Positions 3,629 through 9,416 of a stretch of 9,416 bases of DNA are shown one piece after another. This DNA is from Saprospiraceae bacterium (lineage in GTDB: Bacteria > Bacteroidota > Bacteroidia > Chitinophagales > Saprospiraceae). A model generated the notes under the pieces. It was not told the origin of the DNA. It saw only the letters and a list, made by a program, of their open reading frames with translations, and ran no database searches. Position 1 is the stretch's first letter. Every line of letters starts with the position of its first letter. The translations under genes were made by a program, and so were the position numbers. The DNA lies in contig SLKL01000377.1 in NCBI GenBank assembly GCA_007134625.1, positions 1-9,416 on the forward strand, read 5' to 3'.

Positions 3629-5542
3629 TCACCCCATAAACTCCCAGGCTGAGCGATAAGTCCCGTTTTTTTCGATATAGTCCAATAGCGCAGAATAAAA
3701 AGAATCAGTTGCCAAAGTGGCTGAATCTCCAATGATTACCAATTTCTTTTTGGCTCGCGTCATGGCGACGTTCATCCGTCTGTAGTCCTTTAGAAAGCCG
3801 ATTTTCTGAGAAGAATTACTTCTCACCAAAGAGAGATAGATCACGTCTTTCTCCTGACCCTGAAAACTATCGATAGTTTTTACCTGCAAATCAAATGGTA
3901 AGTCACCTTCCTCTTCCATCTCATCCCGAATATAGCGAACCTGTGCTGCATAGGGAGATAAAATACCCACAGTAGGAGAATGAATAAAATTGGCATGTAA
4001 TAATGGATCGAGGTGTTCACGCATAATGAGATACTCATCCTTATTGAAGTAACTGAGGGTGTGTTCATGCTGCTGCTCCTCAAAACCACAACCGGCAGTA
4101 TCGATGAATTCAACAGCCTCAGCCAAGTCCGTATCTGATTCCAGAAGCTGCTCTGCAACTGAATTATGAGCATTCAACCTACTGCCATAAAACCACTGAT
4201 TGGAAAAATCCATAATGCTTGTGTTCATTCGATACTGCAAATCGAGAAGTGAGAGCATGTCAGGAAAGTGAGCTATAGCAAGATCAAGTAAAGTTTTGGA
4301 CATAGGAGAATCCAAAAGATCCGGGTTTTTTACTGTCGGCGGCAATTGATAAGGATCGCCTGCAAGAATTACCCTTTCTGCTCTGACCATAGCCAACCAA
4401 CATGCACCCTGTAATGCCTGAGCAGCCTCATCAATAATGCAGGTTTTGTATTTCCTTCCTTTCAATACGGATCCATCGCTGCCGCTTAGTGTAGCACAGA
4501 TCACCTCGGCATCATCCAGCACTTTTTCTACCAGGCGATTTTCAATATCTGATGCCCAGCGATTGAGCTCCCGTGCTTCTCTAAATAGCTCCCTGCGCAG
4601 CTTTCTTTCCTCCGGACCAAAGTTCCGCTTATACCGTTCTGCCTGCCGTCTCGTATCCTCCGCCTGTATTCTGACCTTTTTGATTTGTTGCGCCTCATCT
4701 TGTGAAAACACCCTCGCCTCCAGACTGCAGTCCACTATTTCAGGATCAATTCGCGAAAGATGACCCACCCGAACGACATTGATTTTTATCTCTTGCAACA
4801 GCAGCGTTATCCAATCTACAGCTGCATTGGAGGGAGCTGCCACCAATACCTGTTCTCCGGAATTGACTAGCTCTTTTATCAGATATTTCAAGGTAGTGGT
4901 CTTTCCCGTGCCCGGTGGACCGTGAATGCAAGCTACATCTTCTGCCCGCAAACAATTTTCTATGGCCTGACATTGGGAGGTATTAAGCGCATCATTATGA
5001 TAGACTTCTCCTCTTTGTCTTCTCAGTTCCGGTAATTGACTGCCATAAAAAACATTGAGGATTTTATTGGTTTGAGGGGAATTTTTACCTGAAATCAAAC
5101 CCTCCATTACCGAGCGCATTTGTTGAAAAGTCCGTTCGTCGTGAAGTACATCCAGTCCCAATCCACCCTCTGTCAACCAATCGGGCAGGTCTCTGAGCTG
5201 AAAAAAGACTTTCATTTGATTTTTGTGTTTCCAGTGAACCACTGCCCTGCACTCATTCTCTATATTTCCGTCCTTAGCTCCAAAAAATCGGACCGGCATA
5301 CCCGATTGAAAGTGGTCTTCTCTTTTTTTCTTGCTTACAAATTCCAGTACCGCATAGGGAATACCACCCATTGCAAAACCAGAGTCCACCACATTCAGGG
5401 GAAACCAGCTAAAGCCATCCTCTACCCTTTTGGCAATTGGTTGCTCATTCAATAGACTTTTAAAAAGTTCCTGCTGATATTTTCTCTCCCCCTCTAGGCA
5501 TTCCAGCCAATCAGATATCTGAGCTACAACCTCTTCTTTCAT
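3629..5542 (-). CDS. UPF1-like superfamily 1 DNA/RNA helicase
   Basis: A 637-residue SF1B helicase of the UPF1/IGHMBP2/Dna2-like group, with the full motif set in order. The Q-motif region is LNTSQCQAI (186-194) and motif I is GPPGTGKTT (208-216, K214). Motif Ia is VLVAAPSNAAVD (232-243). Motif II is IIDEAAQA (369-376) and motif III is ILAGDPYQLPP (392-402). LQYRM is at 435-439. Motif V is VKTIDSFQGQEKD (554-566) and motif VI is RRMNVAMTRAK (588-598). Residues about 280-345 are charged and helical, a likely stalk or coiled-coil insertion. The N-terminal 180 residues resemble the beta-barrel region of IGHMBP2 relatives. It should unwind nucleic acid 5'-3' using ATP in the cytoplasm; substrate and pathway are unknown. 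It stands alone, with repeat-rich gaps on both sides. The ATG at 5542-5540 follows an A-rich TAAAA leader. No defence partner gene is adjacent. Confidence 0.92.
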   Translation of the reverse strand: MKEEVVAQISDWLECLEGERKYQQELFKSLLNEQPIAKRVEDGFSWFPLNVVDSGFAMGGIPYAVLEFVSKKKREDHFQSGMPVRFFGAKDGNIENECRAVVHWKHKNQMKVFFQLRDLPDWLTEGGLGLDVLHDERTFQQMRSVMEGLISGKNSPQTNKILNVFYGSQLPELRRQRGEVYHNDALNTSQCQAIENCLRAEDVACIHGPPGTGKTTTLKYLIKELVNSGEQVLVAAPSNAAVDWITLLLQEIKINVVRVGHLSRIDPEIVDCSLEARVFSQDEAQQIKKVRIQAEDTRRQAERYKRNFGPEERKLRRELFREARELNRWASDIENRLVEKVLDDAEVICATLSGSDGSVLKGRKYKTCIIDEAAQALQGACWLAMVRAERVILAGDPYQLPPTVKNPDLLDSPMSKTLLDLAIAHFPDMLSLLDLQYRMNTSIMDFSNQWFYGSRLNAHNSVAEQLLESDTDLAEAVEFIDTAGCGFEEQQHEHTLSYFNKDEYLIMREHLDPLLHANFIHSPTVGILSPYAAQVRYIRDEMEEEGDLPFDLQVKTIDSFQGQEKDVIYLSLVRSNSSQKIGFLKDYRRMNVAMTRAKKKLVIIGDSATLATDSFYSALLDYIEKNGTYRSAWEFMG

Positions 5543-5622
5543 TTTTAGTTATTAACAACACCCTTAGGCTATAATATTGTTTGTTAATCTTATAAAATCA
5601 TACATTTATGACAATTTATTTT

Positions 5623-5664
5623 GATTGAAGAACAAGGAACACCGATTTTCGATTTAAGAAGTTT
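5623..5664 (+). repeat. GA-initiated heptad run (six units)
   Basis: Six consecutive 7-nt units, each starting with GA: GATTGAA, GAACAAG, GAACACC, GATTTTC, GATTTAA and GAAGTTT. The period is exact while the unit is degenerate, as in the array at 3523-3627. It resembles GAACAAGGAATAAC-type intergenic repeats that I recall from Bacteroidota. Confidence 0.5.
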
Positions 5665-5785
5665 CTCTCAGTACATGACAAAAATTAAAGTTGACATATA
5701 AAGCATTGAAAAATAGCAAGTTAAAAGTATTACTATTTCTAAATGAAACTAAATTTTATAATATAGCAATAAGCTAATCCCCGAA

Positions 5786-5874
5786 ATCAGCGCAAAAAAT
5801 CAGCGTAAATCTGCGGGAACCATATGGAAGCAGGGATTTTATTTCCCGCTGATAGCGCAGATGCTTACGCAGAT
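5786..5874. repeat. Symmetric inverted element with six ATCWGCG heptamers
   Basis: The left half has ATCAGCG at 5786-5792 and 5799-5805, then ATCTGCG at 5809-5815. The right half has the reverse form, CGCTGAT at 5847-5853 and CGCAGAT at 5856-5862 and 5868-5874. Spacings are 13 and 10 nt on the left, 9 and 12 on the right. The centre is framed by GCGGGAA (5813-5819) and TTCCCGC (5843-5849), a 7-bp stem with a 23-nt loop. Arms of roughly 45 nt could form an imperfect cruciform or RNA hairpin. It looks like a dispersed palindromic repeat; I see no transposase or target duplication. Confidence 0.7.
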
Positions 5875-6121
5875 TAACGCAAATTTAACCCTTGCTATAA
5901 TTGTTAAATTATTGGCATTCAATGTTTTGAATCTTTATTCAACTTGATAATCATTATTTTAAAATCGTTTAATGAGAATTTTTGTCGTGTACTCATAGGA
6001 ATCCATAAATATTAGTTAGTTCAAACCAATAGTCATCTAAGTATTACAACATTGTTTAATTGCCCAATTCGTTTAATATTTATTATCCGTTACCTAATTT
6101 AATAGAAACTATATTCTCTCA

Positions 6122-8131
6122 TTACTTCAATGTCTCATCCAGCCACCTGATAAATTCTCTATGCCACAATACACTGTTTTGTGGTTGAAGGACCCAGTGT
6201 CCCTCTGTTGGAAAATACAAAAACCGACTTTTTATACCCTGCAACTGCGCTGCATGAAAAGCCTGAATCCCTTCTCCTATGGGCACTCTGAAATCTAATT
6301 CCCCGTGAATAACCAGCATGGGTGTATCCCAGTTGCCGACATACAAATGAGGTGAATGTAGCTTATAACTCTCCGGCACAGGGTCTTCCCAGAATGCACC
6401 ACCTACATCCCAATTGGCAAAAAACTGCTCCTCTGTTGTCAGATACCAGCTTTCCAGGTTGAATAGACCGCAGTGTGAAATAAAACTCTTAAATCTCCCA
6501 TCGTGATTTCCTGCAAGCCAGAAAACGGAGTATCCACCAAAACTTGCCCCTACTGCCCCGAGGCGATCTTCATCCACATAGGGCTTTTCTGCAGCATAAT
6601 CGATGGCACTCAAATAGTCCTTCATTGCCTGACCACCCCAGTCTCCGCTGATTTGATCGTTCCACTCCCTACCGAAAGAAGGTAATCCCCTTCTGTTTGG
6701 TGCAACAACAATATATCCGTCGCTTGCCATCAGCATAAAATTCCACCTGTAGGAGAAAAACTGACTTACCGGCGATTGAGGTCCTCCCTGACAATACAGG
6801 ATAGTCGGATATTTTTTAGAGGGATCAAAGTTGGGCGGATAAATCATCCATACCAGCATTTGCTTGCCATCAGTAGTTTCCACCCATTCCGCCTTAACTT
6901 CACTTAAGTCGAGGCTTGAGAGTAATTCAGTATTCACCTGACTCAACTGGGTTTCCTCTCCTGTAATTACGTCCACTTTAAAAATTTCATCCGGCAGTGC
7001 CATTGTGGATTTAGCTCCTATAATAAAATCATCCTGAGGAATAAAGCTATTGTAATTATGTACCCCATCGGTTACCTGCTCTACTCTACCATCTGCCAAC
7101 CTAATTCTGCTCACCTGAAATGTTGCATGTCTCGGATTACGGAAGAAAATCCATTGTCCGTCCCTACTGAATTGTGGTCCATAGGCATTTTCATCCCACC
7201 CCTCCGTTAATTCTATTCGAAAATCTGCTTGCAGATCCAGAAACATTATTCTGTACCTGTCAGATTCAAAACCATCTCGCTCCTGACTGTTCCACGCAAG
7301 AAAGCGCCCATTGGGTGAGAAAACCGGATCTTTATCATAACCCATATTTCCCTCAGTCAGGTTGGTAGTTTTACCGGTTCTTAAATCATAAAGGTAAATA
7401 TCTGAATTAGTGGAAAGGGTATAATCCAAACCACTCATCTTTTTACAGCTATAGGCTATTTGGTTCCCATCAGGGCTCCAATTGACTTGCGATAAACCGC
7501 CAAAAGGTTTCATGGGGCTATCATAAGGTTCGTTCATAATATTTACAGCTTCTCCTGTAAGTTTACCATTATTATAAGCAATATAAAAAATGTTTCTGTG
7601 CTTCCCATCGTACCACTTATCCCAATGTCGATACATCAGATCATCTATGATGAGTGCCTCAGCTTTTGGTAAATCAGGATGATGATCAAGCGTCGTTTTC
7701 CCGAATTGCACTTCCTTATAAAATAAAATGTGCTCCCCTGTCGGTGAATACTTAAACCCCTGCATAGCAAAATCAGAGACTTTCTTTTTATTGGCTCCAT
7801 CGATATCCATTTCCCACAGATAGCCATTTCTCAAAAAACCGATTCGCTCACCGTCCGGATGAAATTGCGCATTGCCTTCAAAGGACTCAAAAGCAGTTAT
7901 TTTTCTACTTTCACCGGTTTCGGTATTGATAATGTGCAAATCCTGCTGACCACTATTGTTTTCTACATCAAAAGAAGCAACAGCATAGACAGCCCACATC
8001 CCATCGGGAGAAAGCGCCTGAAGACTAACCCGATCAAGCTCCCAAAGGATTTCAGGAGTGATTACGTTTTGTGCTTTAAGCACATTTGCGAGAAAAAGAA
8101 CTGCAAAAAAAGGAATAAGGTATTTTTTCAT
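6122..8131 (-). CDS. Secreted S9 family (prolyl oligopeptidase-type) peptidase, DPP5-like
   Basis: A 669-residue serine peptidase with a signal peptide (1-20, MKKYLIPFFAVLFLANVLKA). Residues 25-400 form a beta-propeller with PD40-type blades: SPDGMWAVYA (41), HPDGERIGFL (91), SPTGEHILFY (129), SPDGNQIAYS (219), SPNGRFLAWN (272) and SRDGQWIFFR (322). The C-terminal alpha/beta hydrolase has CQGGPQSPVSQFFSYRWN (447-464), the nucleophile elbow GAS530FGG, ELD613FRVP and EGH645W, which is a complete Ser-Asp-His triad. Family members cleave short peptides, often releasing dipeptides. The layout and length are close to periplasmic dipeptidyl peptidase 5 of Porphyromonas, but DPP5 versus acylaminoacyl peptidase specificity cannot be read from the sequence. 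It probably acts in the periplasm on imported peptides. It starts 12 nt after the thioredoxin stop, so the two are likely co-transcribed. Confidence 0.92.
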   Translation of the reverse strand: MKKYLIPFFAVLFLANVLKAQNVITPEILWELDRVSLQALSPDGMWAVYAVASFDVENNSGQQDLHIINTETGESRKITAFESFEGNAQFHPDGERIGFLRNGYLWEMDIDGANKKKVSDFAMQGFKYSPTGEHILFYKEVQFGKTTLDHHPDLPKAEALIIDDLMYRHWDKWYDGKHRNIFYIAYNNGKLTGEAVNIMNEPYDSPMKPFGGLSQVNWSPDGNQIAYSCKKMSGLDYTLSTNSDIYLYDLRTGKTTNLTEGNMGYDKDPVFSPNGRFLAWNSQERDGFESDRYRIMFLDLQADFRIELTEGWDENAYGPQFSRDGQWIFFRNPRHATFQVSRIRLADGRVEQVTDGVHNYNSFIPQDDFIIGAKSTMALPDEIFKVDVITGEETQLSQVNTELLSSLDLSEVKAEWVETTDGKQMLVWMIYPPNFDPSKKYPTILYCQGGPQSPVSQFFSYRWNFMLMASDGYIVVAPNRRGLPSFGREWNDQISGDWGGQAMKDYLSAIDYAAEKPYVDEDRLGAVGASFGGYSVFWLAGNHDGRFKSFISHCGLFNLESWYLTTEEQFFANWDVGGAFWEDPVPESYKLHSPHLYVGNWDTPMLVIHGELDFRVPIGEGIQAFHAAQLQGIKSRFLYFPTEGHWVLQPQNSVLWHREFIRWLDETLK

Positions 8132-8143
8132 GATTTCAATTTT

Positions 8144-8932
8144 TTAACTTAAATACATATTGAACAATTTTCTATATTTTTTGGAAACGGGATGCCCATC
8201 TCCAAGACAAGTAAAGAAGGCTACTGCCAACTCCTTTAGATTTTCATCAGCATTGATGTCACCATCGGAAGCCCATTTCGTGAACATTTGACCAGCTTGA
8301 TCCAGGTCTTTATCTCTTATAGTTTTTATTACCTGGGCTTTATTATCATTAGTATTATCAAAATCGTCCGAAACTAACTCTCCCAGTAATCTCCTAAAAT
8401 AAGGAATCAACCAATGGTTTTCATTGGCCGTTTCATATTCCTTTAAAAAAGCGGCTCCATCCTCAGGTTTACTGAATGTAACTGCCTTCAGATACTCTAA
8501 TTGAAGGTCATTATCTTCAGGTGACGCCCGCAACCATTTTTCCAACTGATCGGATCGCTGATAGTCCGGAATGGGAGGGAGAGTTTCAAGATTTTCCCTC
8601 CAGTCTGAATCCTGATTGTCTGACTGCAAATCCGGAAGGTGTTTAGTCAGCCAATTTTCCAGTTCAGTTTCACTCATTGCCCCTTGCGAAACAGCAGCAA
8701 TTTTCCCTTCAGATAGCAAAACAACAGTTGGTATGCTTTGCACTCTGAACTGAGCGGCTAAATCCTGGTTTTCCTCCACATCAATTTTTTCCAGATGGAG
8801 ACCATTGCTGTATTTCGCAGCTACCTTATCAAGCACAGGTCCAAAGGTTTTACAGGGACCACACCATTCTGCCCAGAAGTCAATTAGCACAGCTTTCTGG
8901 AGCGAGAGCTCAGCCAACTCTTGTATATTCAT
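8144..8932 (-). CDS. Thioredoxin-TPR protein, CnoX/YbbN-like co-chaperedoxin
   Basis: The 262-residue protein has an N-terminal thioredoxin domain (about 1-100) with an intact active site WCGPC at 23-27 inside FWAEWCGPCKTFGPVLDKVA, and cis-proline P68 in QSIPTVVLL. The remainder is helical with TPR-like character and ends in FFTCLGDGHPVSKKYRKLF, matching the C-terminal LLG.G.P....YRR.L pattern of YbbN/CnoX proteins. CnoX holds unfolded or oxidised clients and passes them to GroEL. E. coli CnoX has lost the CXXC site, whereas other bacterial homologues keep it and retain redox activity; this one belongs with the latter. There is no signal peptide, so it is cytoplasmic. It precedes the S9 peptidase by 12 nt. 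The ATG at 8932 follows a TTTTTA leader. Confidence 0.86.
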   Translation of the reverse strand: MNIQELAELSLQKAVLIDFWAEWCGPCKTFGPVLDKVAAKYSNGLHLEKIDVEENQDLAAQFRVQSIPTVVLLSEGKIAAVSQGAMSETELENWLTKHLPDLQSDNQDSDWRENLETLPPIPDYQRSDQLEKWLRASPEDNDLQLEYLKAVTFSKPEDGAAFLKEYETANENHWLIPYFRRLLGELVSDDFDNTNDNKAQVIKTIRDKDLDQAGQMFTKWASDGDINADENLKELAVAFFTCLGDGHPVSKKYRKLFNMYLS

Positions 8933-9017
8933 TAAAAAGCTTTTATTTCAGAGCCCGAATTTAAGCAATTATGACAGTTTTTTCTTTTAGATGGAAAAAG
9001 TTTTTGAAAATTGGAGG

Positions 9018-9049
9018 CAATTTTAAGTTAAGAGAATTGATGGGTCCAA
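9018..9049 (-). promoter_or_regulatory. Possible promoter of the thioredoxin-peptidase unit
   Basis: On the minus strand TTG (9049-9047), a 21-nt spacer and TAAAATTG (9025-9018) approximate the Bacteroidota -33/-7 arrangement, with one mismatch to TAnnTTTG. It lies about 85 nt before the thioredoxin ATG. An exact -7 box, TAAATTTG, also occurs at 9080-9073 but lacks a TTG partner. Either could serve; both are weak. Confidence 0.3.
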
Positions 9050-9091
9050 TTTGAAAACCCTTTAGATTGCTGCAAATTTAATTTCTAATTG

Positions 9092-9117
9092 ATGAATCCA
9101 CTCGGGAGTGGACTCAT
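9092..9117 (-). terminator. Terminator-like hairpin after exbD
   Basis: A 26-nt inverted repeat: ATGA, mismatch, TCCACT, loop CGGG, AGTGGA, mismatch, TCAT, giving ten paired bases. It lies 15 nt beyond the exbD stop on the minus strand and before the thioredoxin gene. The bases after it on the minus strand (CAATTAGAAATT) are AU-rich but not a clean U-tract, so it is either an intrinsic terminator of low canonical quality or an mRNA 3'-end stabiliser. Confidence 0.5.
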
Positions 9118-9131
9118 TGATAAGGTAAAAT

Positions 9132-9416
9132 CTACCTCACCGCAAAGTCAGTCGGATCTGCTTCAGATATAATCATTGGAATTTCAGTTCTGATCAACAT
9201 TCGCCTCTCAAAGTCAAGTTTATCGAAGGGCAGTCCGAAGTGAGTGAGGGCAAAATCATTTCGCAACTGATCATATGCAGCCATGATTTCATTATATGCA
9301 CTCAGGTAAGTTTCGTATAGTGTGCCCCTGTCATTTTGAATACTAACAACAGCCCGACGAGGAGACTCTGCTAAATCAGGTCTATTTTCAGGATTGGTGA
9401 TAAAGGTGATCAAACG
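9132..9416 (-). CDS. exbD: ExbD-family biopolymer transport protein, C-terminal fragment
   Basis: The frame is open to the right edge; the first in-window codons read Arg-Leu-Ile-Thr, and the TTG at 9413 is very likely an internal Leu codon rather than a start. The 94 visible residues match the long C-terminal extension of one Bacteroidota ExbD type: RRAVVSIQNDRGTLYETYL, AYNEIMAAYDQLRNDFAL, FGLPFDKLDFERRMLIRTEI and a terminal ISEADPTDF. ExbD forms the proton-driven motor with ExbB and TonB that powers outer-membrane receptors; this part lies in the periplasm. The membrane helix with the essential Asp is outside the window, so activity cannot be judged. Neighbouring exbB or a second exbD would be expected further right. 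A hairpin follows the stop. Confidence 0.72.
   Translation of the reverse strand, partial: RLITFITNPENRPDLAESPRRAVVSIQNDRGTLYETYLSAYNEIMAAYDQLRNDFALTHFGLPFDKLDFERRMLIRTEIPMIISEADPTDFAVR

Larger units (their letters stand above)
5543..6121. other. 579-nt AT-rich intergenic region with two repeat elements
   Basis: This gap lies between the helicase start and the S9 peptidase stop, both minus strand, so it must hold the helicase promoter. I could not identify a TAnnTTTG box with a -33 partner. It contains a heptad run (5623-5664), the inverted ATCWGCG element (5786-5874) and a small hairpin, TTGAAT-CTTT-ATTCAA (5927-5942). No open frame with a recognisable product is visible. The part from 5943 to 6121 shows nothing I can name. 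Confidence 0.7.

Noticed and set aside
3490..3732. Open frame on the minus strand overlapping the helicase C-terminus, with repetitive peptide (RDTRYEGQGTRC)
   Set aside because: The repetition comes from the 7-nt array; the frame is out of register with the helicase and has no domain.
4437..4763. Plus-strand open frame inside the helicase gene, rich in serine and leucine
   Set aside because: Antisense to the motif II and coiled-coil region of the helicase; composition is that of a reverse reading.
3629..5542. Helicase as part of an anti-phage system
   Set aside because: No fused or adjacent nuclease, methylase, sensor or effector gene; neighbours are housekeeping or envelope genes.
5543..6121. 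tRNA, small RNA gene or missed peptide in the long gap
   Set aside because: No cloverleaf or conserved RNA motif is visible and no frame has a convincing product; the structured part is the inverted heptamer element.
7859..8152. Plus-strand open frame spanning the S9 peptidase start
   Set aside because: Antisense shadow of the signal peptide and first propeller blades.
9411..9413. TTG as the start codon of the right-edge gene
   Set aside because: The frame continues to the window edge and the visible part is only the C-terminal extension of ExbD.

Overview
The window looks like an ordinary chromosomal segment from a member of the Bacteroidota. It is AT-rich. Its genes fit that phylum: a DUF4159 protein next to rsmE, a C-terminally extended ExbD, a short PspC protein and a DPP5-like S9 peptidase. 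Several gene starts have upstream matches to the Bacteroidota -7 box TAnnTTTG, and ribosome sites are A-rich rather than GGAGG. The order or genus cannot be fixed from the sequence.

Layout. At the left edge is the start of ruvB (minus), cut by the window, preceded 3 nt upstream by a cysteine-rich lipoprotein gene (minus). A 219-nt gap separates this from a 69-residue PspC-domain gene (plus). Convergent to that is a two-gene minus-strand unit, rsmE then a DUF4159 gene. A compact divergent promoter region separates rsmE from an SdpI-family membrane protein (plus). Next come a 460-nt repeat-filled gap, a single large UPF1-like SF1 helicase (minus) and a 579-nt gap with further repeats. After that lie a minus-strand pair reading from a CnoX/YbbN-like thioredoxin into a secreted S9 peptidase, and the C-terminal part of exbD (minus), cut by the right edge.

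Functions fall into DNA repair (ruvB, perhaps the helicase), ribosome modification (rsmE), envelope functions (lipoprotein, PspC, SdpI, DUF4159, ExbD) and protein quality control or peptide degradation (thioredoxin-TPR plus S9 peptidase). I see no phage, plasmid, IS transposase, CRISPR, tRNA or rRNA, and no recognisable defence or secretion island.

The most unusual material is non-coding. Much of the intergenic DNA is built from degenerate 7-nt units. These include a 15-unit, 105-nt array that stops 1 nt short of the helicase stop codon, and similar G(A/T)TTGAA-type arrays that begin 0 to 2 nt after two other TGA stop codons. There is also a symmetric element with three ATCWGCG heptamers facing three CGCWGAT heptamers, a pair of 52-nt-spaced small hairpins, and two other short hairpin or repeat elements. 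Several of these resemble dispersed repeats I remember from Bacteroidota genomes, but that cannot be confirmed here. I did not find a convincing new multi-gene system.
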